Of a stretch of DNA of 64,000 nucleotides, positions 34,075-43,648 are shown one piece after another. Every line of letters begins with the position of its first letter. Position 1 is the first letter of the stretch. Location: positions 168,460-232,459 of the forward strand of contig JADKHK010000008.1 of the NCBI GenBank assembly GCA_016721845.1, read 5' to 3'. The notes under the pieces were generated by a model, which was not told the DNA's origin, ran no database searches, and saw nothing but the letters and a program-made list of their open reading frames with translations. The DNA is from Lysobacterales bacterium (GTDB taxonomy: Bacteria; Pseudomonadota; Gammaproteobacteria; Xanthomonadales; Ahniellaceae). The position numbers and the translations under genes are program-made.

Positions 34075-36659
34075 AGCATCACCTCATCCGCCGCGGCGCG
34101 CCGGTTGTAGTTCGAGGCCATGACCGCGCCATAGGCGCCGGCCTGGGCGATCAGAAAGATGTCGCCGACCTCGGTCTGCGGCAGTGCGCGTTCGCCACCG
34201 AGGATATCGCCGCTCTCGCAGATCGGGCCGACGATATCGGCGCGCATCGTTTCGGGCGCGTCGATCCGGGTCAGATTCAGGATCGGATGATGCGCGTCGT
34301 AAAGCGCCGGACGCAGCAGATTGTGCATTCCGGCATCCAGCCCGATGAAGTGGCGGCCGTATTTCTGCTTGATCGCATTGACCCGCGCCAACAGCACGCC
34401 GGCTTCGGCCACGAGATAACGTCCAGGTTCCATCCACAGTTCGTATTGCGGATGCGCCTGCTTGATCGTTGCCAGCAGTTCGCCGACCCGCGCCAGATCG
34501 AGCATGCTGTCGTCGGGATGGGCGGCGATGCCGAAGCCGCCGCCGATGTTGAGTGCACGCACGCTCGGCACCTGCTCGGCCAGCGCCAGCAACTCCTGAT
34601 AGACGCGACCGAAATGCGCGGCGTCCAGGATGCCGGAACCGAGATGCGCATGCAGCACGCCGATGCGCAGGCCATGCTGTTGTGCCATGCGCGCGGCTTC
34701 GCCGAGCTGATCGACGCCGATGCCGAATTTCGATTTCGCACCGCCGGTGCGGACCTTGTCGTGATGGCCATGGCCGCTGCCGAGATCGATGCGCAGCGAG
34801 ATCTCGCGTCCCGCCAGGGACTCGCCGAGTTCGGCGAAGCTGTCGAGCCGTTCGATGGTCAGCAGGGCATCGCTCTCGGCGACGCGCAGGTAATCATTCC
34901 GGTGCGCCATGTTCGGCGTGAAGAGCAGACGTGCGTCCGGACAGGTCGCCTGCGCATGTTCGATCTCGCCCGGCGATACGCATTCCAGAGCGAAGCCGGC
35001 GTCGACAATCGTGCGCAACACCGCAGGGTGTGCATTCGCCTTGGTGGCGTAGAACCAGCGGTCGACCGCCGTGATGCCTCGCAATTGCGTGGCGCGGGCT
35101 CGGATCGTGTCGCGGTGATAGACGTAGCGCGGCGTGCGCTCGGCAGCGAGCGCGAGCAGGACGTCGCGCTGCGAATGCCACCAGTCCAGGGTCATCGTTG
35201 CGGTCGTTCGATACAAGGACGTCCAGCTCGGGCCGAACACGCGGCCGTCGTCGGCACGCAGGGCGCCGCCCTTGACCAGGGCCTCATGGATTCGTGGCAC
35301 CAGTCCATCGGCGCGCGCTTCATCGACCACGAAGGTCAGGTTCAAGTCATTCGAACTTTGCGAGATCAGATGGATCGGCATCGCCCCGAACACGTTCCAG
35401 ACCGGGCCGAGTTTCCCGAGCAGCGAGCGGATGCCGCGCCCCACCAGCGAGATCGCCGTGCACGGTCCGATCACCTTGACCCGGCAGATCGTCGCGAGGT
35501 CGGCGCACAGCGCCTCCAGCACGTTCGAATTGACCAGATTCTCGGTCGGGTCCAGCGAGATCGTCACATTGGTCTCGGACGAGCCGATCATGTCCACCGA
35601 CAGGCCGTGCTTCTTGAACTGCGCGAACACATCCGCGAGAAATCCGACCTGCTGCCACATGCCGACGGATTCCATCGACACCAGCATGATGCCGCGGCGC
35701 GAGCTGATCGCCTTCACCGACAGGACGTCGCGCGGCACCTCGTCGCTGATCACGGTGCCGTCGAATTCGGGATGTTGCGTGTCCTTGATCCACATCGGCA
35801 CGCGCGACTCGCGGACCGGGCCGATGCAGCGCGGATGCAGGACCTTGCCGCCGGTGGTCGCGATTTCCTGCGCTTCGGCGTAATCGATGCACGAGAGCAG
35901 CCGCGCCTTCGGGACCTGGCGCGGGTCGGCCGAAAACATGCCGGCGACATCGGTCCAGATCTCCACGCGGGCGGCGCCGAGCAACGCGCCCAGATAAGCG
36001 GCCGAGGTATCCGAACCGCCGCGGCCAAGAATGCAGGTGGCACCGTCGGCATCGCTGCCCATGAAGCCAGGCGCGACGAAACAATCCGCCTGGCCGGCCA
36101 GTTCGCGCACCCGGTCGGGATCGCCCTTGATGATGCAAGACACCGACAGCCAACGGGCCCAGTCGCTCTGGTTCGGGCGTTGCTCGACCTTCAGCCACTG
36201 GCGCGCGTCCAGCCAGCCGCAGCGAAGCCCGGTCGAGGAGAGGAACGCGGCGCCGAGCGAACTGGAGATCAGTTCACCCATCGACAGCAATTCGGCCTGC
36301 CAGCGGAATTCGCCGCGGCGGGTGGGCGCCTGCTGCGCGAGGGCGGCCAGTCTGTCCAGCCAGGCCAGGGTCGCGGTGGGGGGGGCGATCGCGAGTTCGG
36401 CGATCAGGTGCAGGTGCTGGTCGCGGATCGAGTCGGTCTCGGCGGCGAGCTCGGACAGCGACAGGTCACGGTCGATGAGGGCCTGCAACCGGTTGGTCAG
36501 CCCGGACACCGCCGAGACCACCACGACGGTGCGGAATCCGTCGGCCACCCGTTCGCGCGCCAGATCGGCGATCGTCCGCCAGCGCGCCGCAGTCGCGACG
36601 CTCGTGCCGCCGAACTTCAGCACGGCCCAGGGAACCGAATGGGGCGCAGGATTGGGCAT
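34071..36659 (-). CDS. Bifunctional aspartate kinase / diaminopimelate decarboxylase
   Basis: The protein has 862 residues from ATG 36659 (a GTG two codons upstream is possible). The N-terminal aspartokinase (about 10-300) starts LKFGGTSVATAARW and has RGGSDTSAAYLGALL. ACT-type regulatory segments lie about 310-460 (SVKAISSRRGIMLVSME; VNSNVLEALCADL). The C-terminal PLP decarboxylase of the alanine-racemase fold (about 500-862) has WFYATKANAHPAVL with the PLP Lys, GGGFGIAAHPDD and the ICESGDILGG active-site Cys region. This fusion joins the first and last steps of lysine synthesis and is typical of Xanthomonadales. It heads an operon with murL and murD2, linking meso-DAP/lysine flux to peptidoglycan synthesis. 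Confidence 0.95.
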   Translation of the reverse strand: MPNPAPHSVPWAVLKFGGTSVATAARWRTIADLARERVADGFRTVVVVSAVSGLTNRLQALIDRDLSLSELAAETDSIRDQHLHLIAELAIAPPTATLAWLDRLAALAQQAPTRRGEFRWQAELLSMGELISSSLGAAFLSSTGLRCGWLDARQWLKVEQRPNQSDWARWLSVSCIIKGDPDRVRELAGQADCFVAPGFMGSDADGATCILGRGGSDTSAAYLGALLGAARVEIWTDVAGMFSADPRQVPKARLLSCIDYAEAQEIATTGGKVLHPRCIGPVRESRVPMWIKDTQHPEFDGTVISDEVPRDVLSVKAISSRRGIMLVSMESVGMWQQVGFLADVFAQFKKHGLSVDMIGSSETNVTISLDPTENLVNSNVLEALCADLATICRVKVIGPCTAISLVGRGIRSLLGKLGPVWNVFGAMPIHLISQSSNDLNLTFVVDEARADGLVPRIHEALVKGGALRADDGRVFGPSWTSLYRTTATMTLDWWHSQRDVLLALAAERTPRYVYHRDTIRARATQLRGITAVDRWFYATKANAHPAVLRTIVDAGFALECVSPGEIEHAQATCPDARLLFTPNMAHRNDYLRVAESDALLTIERLDSFAELGESLAGREISLRIDLGSGHGHHDKVRTGGAKSKFGIGVDQLGEAARMAQQHGLRIGVLHAHLGSGILDAAHFGRVYQELLALAEQVPSVRALNIGGGFGIAAHPDDSMLDLARVGELLATIKQAHPQYELWMEPGRYLVAEAGVLLARVNAIKQKYGRHFIGLDAGMHNLLRPALYDAHHPILNLTRIDAPETMRADIVGPICESGDILGGERALPQTEVGDIFLIAQAGAYGAVMASNYNRRAAADEVML

Positions 36660-36958
36660 CGACACGGCGTCGCACTCTGGAAAGCCAAGAATTTCCGGAT
36701 GTTATCGATATCGAACGGCCTGCGGCGGGCGAAAAGCGGGCGCGCATTGGCTGCCAAAATCGTGCGTTGGCATCGATCCGGACTGTTGTGTTTGCGCTAC
36801 AAAGCGTTGTTTTGCTGCGACGCCGCATTGCACGAGGCCATATTTACAGATTTTTAACGACCATGTTAACGTCGACCGCACGTTGCAAAAGCAGCGGTAC
36901 GGTGTCGTGGCGAATCAGGCGCGGCGCCGAAGGTTAACCCTATTTTGGAGGTGTCCAA
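36660..36958. other. 299-bp divergent intergenic region (lysC-lysA fusion / TonB receptor)
   Basis: No gene is seen. This is the most AT-rich stretch of the neighbourhood. The plus-strand part contains TTTACA at 36843-36848 followed by TTTTTAACGACCATGTTAAC, a plausible but unproven sigma-70 type promoter for the receptor, and a strong ribosome site GGAGG at 36947-36951, 7 nt before the GTG start. The minus-strand part must contain the lysC-lysA promoter. I see no lysine riboswitch or leader peptide there. Confidence 0.45.
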
Positions 36959-39949
36959 GTGATCCAACGCAATCAATTCAAGCGCTCCGCGCTGGCCTTC
37001 GCGATCGCGATCGCGACCAGTAGTGCGGTCATGGCGCAAAGCTCGGTCGGTACCATCAACGGTCACGCCGAAAGTGGCTCGACTGTCACCATCGAAAATC
37101 TGGCCACGGGCGCGAAGCGCTCGGTGTCGCCGAACAGCGAAGGTCGATTCTCGTTCACGCAGCTGCCGACCGGTCGCTACAAGGTCACCAGTGGCAGCCA
37201 GACGCGCGAAGTCTCGGTCAACGCCGGCGTCGGTACGCAGGTTGAAATGGGTGCGACCGAGCTCGAAGGCATGGTCGTGACCGGCGAATCGATCAACCCG
37301 ATCGACTTGAGCTCGGTCGAATCGGCGACCGTGTTCACCGCTGAACAGCTGCAGAAGATTCCGGTCGGCCGCGACGTCACCAACGTGGCGCTGCTGGCGC
37401 CGGGTACCGTCAAGGGCGACACCGGCTTCGGCAACCTGGCTTCGTTCGGGGGTTCGTCGGTCGCTGAAAACGGTTACTACATCAACGGTTTCGACGTCAC
37501 CAACATCCGCACCTTCCTGTCCTATGCGACCCTGCCTTTCGAGGCGATCCAGGAGCAGGGCGTGAAGACCGGCGGCTACGGCGCGGAATACGGCCGTTCG
37601 CTCGGTGGCGTGATCTCGATCGTGACCAAGCGTGGTTCGAACGAGTGGAATTTCGGTGCCAGCGCTTACTGGTCGCCGAGCAGTCTGCGTGAAGCCGGCA
37701 AGGACGTTCTTTCCCGCGATCCGGATCGTGCGGGTTCCGATGACCCGCTGTATGTCTACCGTTCGTCCAACGAAAGTGATGACCTGAAGGTCAATCTCTA
37801 CGGCGGCGGCCCGCTCATCCAGGATCGCCTGTTCTTCTTCGGCATGTTGCAGGCCGCAGACGACACCATCGACAACTACGGCAGCCAGACCAGCGAATCG
37901 ACGAACTACGACCAGCCGAACGGCATGGTCAAGCTGGACTGGAACATCTCGGACAATCACATGGTGGAATTCACGGGGATCTACAACCGTGACGATTACA
38001 CCCAGCGCTCGTACACCAGCGATTCCGAGTTCTACACCACGTTCCATGACGATCTGTTCACGGAACGCAAGTACGAATCCGGCGGCGAAGTCTATACCGG
38101 CCGTTACACGGGTTATCTGACGGACAACTTCACCCTGTCGGTGACCGGCGGCTACCTGATCAACATCAACAACTACCTGACCAATCCGGATCAGTCGATC
38201 ATCGATTGCGCGACGGCCTACGATTCGTTCGACGGCGGTCTGGAATACGTCGGTTGCTGGGACGAACCGAACTTCGGCGCCGGCGGGCCGCGCGATCCGA
38301 ACTTCGGTCCGGACGAGGACACCCGCAAGGCGTTCCGTGTCGACGGCGAATGGCTGCTGGGTGACCATCAGATCCGCTTCGGTATCGATCGCGAGAAGTT
38401 CACCTCGGGTCATGGCGGCAACAGCTCGTATTCGGGCGGCGCCTACTACCGTTACTTCACTGCGCCGGGTGGCAACCTCAACTTCAACGGCACGGTCGTG
38501 AATCTCGCCGCGGGCACCCGTTACGTGCGCATGCGCACCCGCGATACCGCCAGCGCCTCGTATGACGTGATCAACGAAGCCCTGTACCTGGAAGATTCGT
38601 GGCAGGCCACGGACAGCCTGCTCGTCTACGGCGGTCTGCGTGCGGAAACCTTCGAAAACCTGAACGGCATCGGCGAGACCTTTGTCGAATCGGACAACCT
38701 GGTTGCTCCGCGCCTCGGCTTCTCGTGGGATGCGGCGGGTGACGGCAGCGTCAAGGTCTTCGGAAACGCCGGTCGCTATTACATCCCGGTGGCGACGAAC
38801 ACGAACATCCGTGCCTCGGGTGGCGAAGCCACGGGCCAGGCGTTTTACCTCGTGACCGGCTATGACCAGTTCGGCGCGCCGGTCGGTCTGGGTGCTCAAC
38901 TTGGCCAGACCGCGCTGGATGACACCATCACCAATCCGGTCAATTCCGCGACCGTTGCGGACAAGAGCTTGAGCCCGATGTATCAGGACGAGTACATCAT
39001 CGGTACTCAGTTCGCGTTGGCCGACAGCTGGACCTTGGGCGTCAAGGGCATCCGTCGTGAAGTGAAGGACGGCATGGATGACTATTGCGGTCACCAGGCT
39101 GCGCTGTCGTGGGCCGAAGACAATGGCTACGGCGACACCTTCGATCCGGGCACGCAGGCACGTTGCTTCCTGATCAATCCGGGCAGCAGCGCCGACATGG
39201 CGCTCGATCTCCACGGCGACGGCAATCTCGAAGTGGTCACCATCGACGCGTCGTACTTCGGCCTGCCGAAGTATCAGCGTTCCTACAACGCACTCGAGTT
39301 CTTCTTCGAGCGCGCTGGCGGCGACAACTGGCAGATGCAGGGTTCGTGGACGATCTCGCACAGCTACGGCAATGTCGAAGGCTACGTCAACTCGTCGCTG
39401 GAACAGGGTGATCCGGGCCTGACGCAGGACTTCGACCATGCCTTGTTCGAAGACGGCGCATTCGGCGACCTGCCGAACGATCGTCGTCACGCGCTCAAGC
39501 TGTTCGGCTCGTACCGGTTCACCGACGAATGGTCGGTGGGCGGCAACCTGCTGGTCCAGTCGGGTCGACCGGTCAACTGCCAGGGCTATATCCCGCAGGA
39601 TGACCCGTCGATTGGCATCGACGACGACTACTTCCCGCTGTATGGCGCGTCGTCGTTCTATTGCCGCGACGAAGCCGGCAACCGAGTGCTGACGCAGCGC
39701 GGCTCCTATGGCCGCACGCCGTGGACGCGTACCCTGGATGCGACGGTGGCCTATTCGCCGAACTTCGCGGACCAGAAGCTGACGTTCCGTGCGGACGTGT
39801 TCAACCTGTTCGATGCCGATACCGTGACCGAGTACAACGAAGTGGGCGATCTCACGCCCAATACGACGGACTTGAGCCCGGAGTTCCTGAACGACGTCAA
39901 TTTCCAGACGCCGCGTTCGGTTCGCTTCTCGGTCCGTTACGACTTCTGA
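36959..39949 (+). CDS. Oar-like TonB-dependent outer-membrane receptor
   Basis: The protein has 996 residues from GTG 36959, supported by TTTTGGAGGTG just upstream. The signal peptide is about 1-26 (LAFAIAIATSSAVMAQ). A carboxypeptidase-regulatory-like beta domain follows at 30-90 (GTINGHAESGSTVTIENLATG; FSFTQLPTGRYKVT), then the plug (about 105-220: FTAEQLQKIPVGRDVTNVALLAPG, GYYINGFDVTNIR, YGAEYGRSLGGVISIVTK). The rest is a 22-strand barrel ending in RFSVRYDF with terminal Phe, as outer-membrane porin-type proteins do. This Oar/CarboxypepD_reg architecture is highly expanded in Xanthomonadales. The substrate cannot be assigned. It is monocistronic and closed by two terminators. Confidence 0.92.
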   Translation: MIQRNQFKRSALAFAIAIATSSAVMAQSSVGTINGHAESGSTVTIENLATGAKRSVSPNSEGRFSFTQLPTGRYKVTSGSQTREVSVNAGVGTQVEMGATELEGMVVTGESINPIDLSSVESATVFTAEQLQKIPVGRDVTNVALLAPGTVKGDTGFGNLASFGGSSVAENGYYINGFDVTNIRTFLSYATLPFEAIQEQGVKTGGYGAEYGRSLGGVISIVTKRGSNEWNFGASAYWSPSSLREAGKDVLSRDPDRAGSDDPLYVYRSSNESDDLKVNLYGGGPLIQDRLFFFGMLQAADDTIDNYGSQTSESTNYDQPNGMVKLDWNISDNHMVEFTGIYNRDDYTQRSYTSDSEFYTTFHDDLFTERKYESGGEVYTGRYTGYLTDNFTLSVTGGYLININNYLTNPDQSIIDCATAYDSFDGGLEYVGCWDEPNFGAGGPRDPNFGPDEDTRKAFRVDGEWLLGDHQIRFGIDREKFTSGHGGNSSYSGGAYYRYFTAPGGNLNFNGTVVNLAAGTRYVRMRTRDTASASYDVINEALYLEDSWQATDSLLVYGGLRAETFENLNGIGETFVESDNLVAPRLGFSWDAAGDGSVKVFGNAGRYYIPVATNTNIRASGGEATGQAFYLVTGYDQFGAPVGLGAQLGQTALDDTITNPVNSATVADKSLSPMYQDEYIIGTQFALADSWTLGVKGIRREVKDGMDDYCGHQAALSWAEDNGYGDTFDPGTQARCFLINPGSSADMALDLHGDGNLEVVTIDASYFGLPKYQRSYNALEFFFERAGGDNWQMQGSWTISHSYGNVEGYVNSSLEQGDPGLTQDFDHALFEDGAFGDLPNDRRHALKLFGSYRFTDEWSVGGNLLVQSGRPVNCQGYIPQDDPSIGIDDDYFPLYGASSFYCRDEAGNRVLTQRGSYGRTPWTRTLDATVAYSPNFADQKLTFRADVFNLFDADTVTEYNEVGDLTPNTTDLSPEFLNDVNFQTPRSVRFSVRYDF

Positions 39950-39980
39950 TCACGTTGACCTGACGAGTGTTCTTGCTCGA

Positions 39981-40012
39981 AACCCCGCGGAGCGATCCGC
40001 GGGGTTTTTTTT
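39981..40012 (+). terminator. Strong intrinsic terminator of the TonB receptor gene
   Basis: A 10-bp stem AACCCCGCGG / CCGCGGGGTT with a 6-nt AGCGAT loop runs into eight T residues. The loop is the same AGCGAT as in the terminator at 1804-1833. Confidence 0.93.
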
Positions 40013-40020
40013 GGCCCATT

Positions 40021-40052
40021 GAAAAAGCCCGCAAGTTGCTGCGGGCTTTTTC
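40021..40052. terminator. Bidirectional intrinsic terminator
   Basis: A perfect 13-bp stem, GAAAAAGCCCGCA / TGCGGGCTTTTTC, has a 6-nt loop and supplies T tracts on both strands. It backs up the receptor terminator and ends the convergent glycine-zipper gene. Confidence 0.88.
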
Positions 40053-40076
40053 TTCAACGCTTGCCGAGCGTGGCCG

Positions 40077-40640
40077 TCAGGGGATCGCGGACACTTGCAC
40101 CGCGACGCGGATGGTGTCGCCGGGATGATGGTCGGTGCGGGTGCGATAGACGCGGCCGTTGTAGTCGTAGGCGACGTCGTAGCCGACCACGCGCTCTTGC
40201 TGGCGATATTCGGTGCGGGTGTCGCAGCGCTGCTCGTAGTCCTGCACGTAGCGGCCGCCGGTATCGCGATAACGGCCGCGATGCGACGCATCATGCGCGA
40301 TGGCGCCACCGATGACGGCGCCTGCAATCGTCGCGGCCTTGCGGCCGTCGCCATGGCCGACCGTGTTGCCGAGCGCGCCGCCAATCAGGGCGCCGAGCAC
40401 GGTCGCGCCGGCGCGGTCATCGCGGCTGCGTCGCTCGTAGCGATAACGCGGCTCGTAGCGTTCGACCGGTTCGTTCCAGCAGACATCCCGTGATTCCGGC
40501 TCGTCGATGTATTCGATGATCGGATCGACCGAGACGACCCGCGCGACATCGTATTCCGGTGCCTCGTCTTGATAGGCAAAGGCCCCTGTCGAAGCAAGGG
40601 CCAGGGTAAGCAACGAAACCGATTTCAGAACCGCACGCAT
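40077..40640 (-). CDS. Glycine-zipper 2TM domain protein
   Basis: The protein has 187 residues from ATG 40640 (MRAVLKSVSLLTLALASTGAFA), with AGGAG 8 nt upstream and a Sec signal peptide at 1-22. A glycine zipper follows at about 78-115 (TVLGALIGGALGNTVGHGDGRKAATIAGAVIGGAIAHD), the Rick_17kDa_Anti/17 kDa surface-antigen motif that packs as a helical hairpin in the outer membrane. The C-terminal part is Arg/Tyr rich (CDTRTEYRQQERVVGYDVAYDYNGRVYRTRTDHHPGDTI), as in the SlyB/YMGG-type envelope proteins. It is probably an envelope integrity protein; the exact role is unknown. Confidence 0.87.
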   Translation of the reverse strand: MRAVLKSVSLLTLALASTGAFAYQDEAPEYDVARVVSVDPIIEYIDEPESRDVCWNEPVERYEPRYRYERRSRDDRAGATVLGALIGGALGNTVGHGDGRKAATIAGAVIGGAIAHDASHRGRYRDTGGRYVQDYEQRCDTRTEYRQQERVVGYDVAYDYNGRVYRTRTDHHPGDTIRVAVQVSAIP

Positions 40641-40744
40641 GACTTTCTCCTGTGATGACATCTTGCGTGGTCACGATGCTGGGGTCGGCGCACTGAATTC
40701 GTTCTGAATCGGACCGGTCAGGCGCGAAGCGCCCTATCGGACAT

Positions 40745-41434
40745 TCAGCTTCGCAGTCGCGACCAGGCCAGCACGCGGGTCGCCACGGCGGCGGCATCGC
40801 GGCCCAGCAGCGGCCCGACGTGGCTGGCGCCGCGCAGTTCGAACACGTCCGCGCCCAGCGCCGCCGCGAGTGCGCGCGTCGTCGTCGCCGGCACATCGTC
40901 ATCCATGCCGCTGACCAGCATCAGTGCCGGCGATGTCGGCAGAGGGATGCCGCAACGGCTCGACGCGGCTGCCAGCACCGCACCGGATTCATTCCGCCAG
41001 CGCCGCCAGGCGAGCTGCCAGGTCGAGGCATCGGCATCAGGCAGTGCGGTCGCGGTCGAGATCAGCGACGCGCTGCGCTGCCAAGCCACCTCGGGCGACC
41101 AGTGTTGCTGCAGCACGGGTACCCCTGCGATGTCGGCCGGGGGCATCGGATTGACCAGCACCAGTCGGGCTGACGCGACCTCTGCCGCACAGGAGAGGGC
41201 GAGCAAGCCGCCGAGGCTGGCGCCGATGATCAGGCTCGGTTGGACGCTGCGGATCCAGTCGCGAACCTGGCGTTCGTAGTCATCGAGGCTGGTGTGCACG
41301 AGGCCGCCTGGCGACGGCATCAGGTCCGGTGTCGACACGCGCCAACCCGCGGCCGTGAACACCCGCGACCACACGGCCCATTCCCAGCCACCACCCCCGG
41401 CGCCATGGATCATCAGCACCGATTTGACCTGCAT
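40745..41434 (-). CDS. Alpha/beta hydrolase
   Basis: The protein has 229 residues from ATG 41434; a GTG directly before it is in frame. It has a compact alpha/beta-hydrolase fold: oxyanion strand LMIHGAGGGGWEW, nucleophile elbow IIGASLGGLLAL (GxSxG with Ser about 91), Asp in LVSGMDDDVPA and His in ELRGASHVGPLLG. It is soluble with no signal peptide. Substrate specificity is not predictable. It is divergent from the EF-G2 gene (161 nt between starts). Confidence 0.85.
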   Translation of the reverse strand: MQVKSVLMIHGAGGGGWEWAVWSRVFTAAGWRVSTPDLMPSPGGLVHTSLDDYERQVRDWIRSVQPSLIIGASLGGLLALSCAAEVASARLVLVNPMPPADIAGVPVLQQHWSPEVAWQRSASLISTATALPDADASTWQLAWRRWRNESGAVLAAASSRCGIPLPTSPALMLVSGMDDDVPATTTRALAAALGADVFELRGASHVGPLLGRDAAAVATRVLAWSRLRS

Positions 41435-41595
41435 CACCGACTCCGATTCGTTGCCGCGATTCTCGCATTCCGGGCTTGACCATCGCTGGGCCGAGGACGA
41501 CGATCAAGCCCTGATCCTGCTTTCGATCACCGCTTGGTGGCCCCGAACGTCAGCGCTCGCCGCCATCAGGCCTCTACGCCTGGGAGGGCTGCGCA

Positions 41596-43647
41596 ATGCC
41601 TGCATACCGCACCGAGCACATCCGCAACATCGCACTCGTCGGTCATTCCGGCGCCGGCAAAACCACCTTGTTCGAAGCCCTGCTGCATGCCGGCGGCACC
41701 CTCCAGACGGCAGGTTCGGTCGAACGCGGCACGACCGTGTCCGACTACGATCCGATGGAGAAGGAACGCCAGCACTCGATCCAGAGCGCGCTCGCGTCGA
41801 TCGATCACGGCGGTATGCACGTCAACCTGTTCGACACGCCGGGTTATCCGGACTTCCGCGGCCCGACACTGTCGATCCTCGGGGCGGTCGAGACCTGTGC
41901 CGTCGTGGTCAATGCCGCGCTCGGCATCGAGCACAGCACCCTCCGTCTGATGGATTACGCCAAGGCGCGGCGACTTTGCCGGCTGATCATCGTGCACAAG
42001 ATCGATCATGCCGACAGCGATCTGGAACTGCTGGTCGAGCAATTGCGCGAGACCTTTGGTTCGGAGTGTCTGCCGATCAATTTGCCGGCGAAAGGCCGCT
42101 CCCAGGTCGTCGATTGTTTCTTCAATCCGAGCGGCGAATCCGATTTCTCGACCGTCGCCGACGCGCACCAGCGCATCATCGACCAGGTCGTCGAAATCAA
42201 CGAGAACGTGATGGGTCATTACCTCGAAGACGGCGAGGCCGGCTTGTCCGGGCAGGAATTGCACGACGCCTTCGAGCAATGCCTGCGCGAAGGACATCTG
42301 ATCCCGATCTGCTTCGTTTCGTCACGCAGCGGCGCCGGCGTGAGGGAGTTGCTCGATCTGTTCGAGAAGCTCATGCCGCACCCGGGCGAAGCCAATCCGC
42401 CGCTGTTCGTGAAGGGCAGCGGAGCGGAGGCGGAACCGTTCCGCTCGGAGCCAGATCCGAAGCAACATGTGATTGCCGATGTCTTCAAGATCATCAACGA
42501 TCCCTTTGTCGGCAAACTCAGCGTGTTCCGCGTCTATCAAGGCACCGTCCGGCGCGATACCCAATTGTTCGTCGACGACGGCAAGAAGCCGTTCAAGGTC
42601 GGGCATCTGTTCAAGCTGCGTGGCAAGGAACACGTCGAGATCGAGGATGCCATTCCCGGTGATATCGCCGCGGTGGCGAAAGTCGACGAGATCCATTTCG
42701 ATGCGGTCCTGCACGATTCGCATGACGAGGACCAGATCCGCCTGAAGCCGATCGATTTCCCGCAGCCGATGTTCGGGCTCGCGATCGAGCCGGCGACGAA
42801 GGGCCAGGAGCAGAAGCTGGCGACCGCGCTGCACAAGCTGGCCGAGGAAGATCCGTGCTTCCGCATCGAGCACCACAAGGAATTGAACGAGACGGTGATC
42901 CGCGGCCTCGGCGAACTGCATCTGCGGGTGATGCTGGAACGCATGAAGGAGCGCTATCAGGTCGAAGTGAAGGCGCGACCGCCGCGCATCGCCTACCGCG
43001 AGACCATCAGCGCCCGGGCGGACGGCCATCACCGCCACAAGAAGCAGACCGGCGGCGCCGGTCAGTTCGGCGAGGTGTTCCTGCGGATCGAGCCGATGGG
43101 TCGCGGCGAGGGCTTCGATTTCGTCGATGAAACCGTCGGCGGCTCGATTCCGGGCCAGTTCCTGCCGGCGATCGAAAAGGGCGTGCGCCAGGTGCTCGAT
43201 CATGGCGCCGTTGCCGGCTACGTGCTGCAGGACGTGCGGGTAATCGTCTACGACGGCAAGCACCATCCGGTGGACTCCAAGGAAGTCGCCTTCGTGTCGG
43301 CCGGCAAGAAGGCATTTCTGGATGCCATCGGCAAGGCGCGGCCAATGGTGCTTGAGCCGATCGTCAATCTCGATGTCGAGGTGCCCGACCACTGCATGGG
43401 CGACGTCACCGGCGGGCTCGCCACCAAACGCGCGCGCATCAATGGCACCGATGCCGGGCGCGGCGGCGAAATCATCATCAAGGCCCAGGTGCCGCTCGCG
43501 GAAGTGACCGAGTATTCGAACGAACTGAAGGCGGTCAGTGGCGGCCGTGGCCGCTACGCGATCGAGTTCAGCCACTACGAGGCGGTGCCCGGCAACATCC
43601 AGAAGCAGTTGACCGAGGCGTACAAGCCGCGGGTCGAGGAGGATTGA
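41596..43647 (+). CDS. fusA2: Elongation factor G-like protein (EF-G2)
   Basis: The protein has 683 residues. The translational GTPase domain has P-loop GHSGAGKTT at 16-24 and switch II DTPGYPDF at 80-87. The fourth GTP-binding motif reads HKID (134-137) instead of NKxD. EF-G domains II-V follow (VFKIINDPFVGKLSVFRVYQG; GLGELHLRVMLERMKERY; QTGGAGQFGEVFLRIEP; RARINGTDAGRGG). It belongs to the EF-G-like subgroup that accompanies the main fusA in many bacteria and has been linked to ribosome recycling or stress roles; its own function here is unknown. A PH-domain gene follows 1 nt after its stop, indicating coupling. Confidence 0.9.
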   Translation: MPAYRTEHIRNIALVGHSGAGKTTLFEALLHAGGTLQTAGSVERGTTVSDYDPMEKERQHSIQSALASIDHGGMHVNLFDTPGYPDFRGPTLSILGAVETCAVVVNAALGIEHSTLRLMDYAKARRLCRLIIVHKIDHADSDLELLVEQLRETFGSECLPINLPAKGRSQVVDCFFNPSGESDFSTVADAHQRIIDQVVEINENVMGHYLEDGEAGLSGQELHDAFEQCLREGHLIPICFVSSRSGAGVRELLDLFEKLMPHPGEANPPLFVKGSGAEAEPFRSEPDPKQHVIADVFKIINDPFVGKLSVFRVYQGTVRRDTQLFVDDGKKPFKVGHLFKLRGKEHVEIEDAIPGDIAAVAKVDEIHFDAVLHDSHDEDQIRLKPIDFPQPMFGLAIEPATKGQEQKLATALHKLAEEDPCFRIEHHKELNETVIRGLGELHLRVMLERMKERYQVEVKARPPRIAYRETISARADGHHRHKKQTGGAGQFGEVFLRIEPMGRGEGFDFVDETVGGSIPGQFLPAIEKGVRQVLDHGAVAGYVLQDVRVIVYDGKHHPVDSKEVAFVSAGKKAFLDAIGKARPMVLEPIVNLDVEVPDHCMGDVTGGLATKRARINGTDAGRGGEIIIKAQVPLAEVTEYSNELKAVSGGRGRYAIEFSHYEAVPGNIQKQLTEAYKPRVEED

Positions 43648-43648
43648 C

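Noticed and set aside
33993..36857. 954-residue open frame on the plus strand
   Set aside because: It lies antisense to the aspartokinase/DAP decarboxylase fusion, has a His/Gln/Arg-rich low-information composition and no domain.
36866..39490. 874-residue open frame on the minus strand
   Set aside because: It is antisense to the TonB receptor, with Val/Arg/Ala-rich shadow composition and no recognisable motif.
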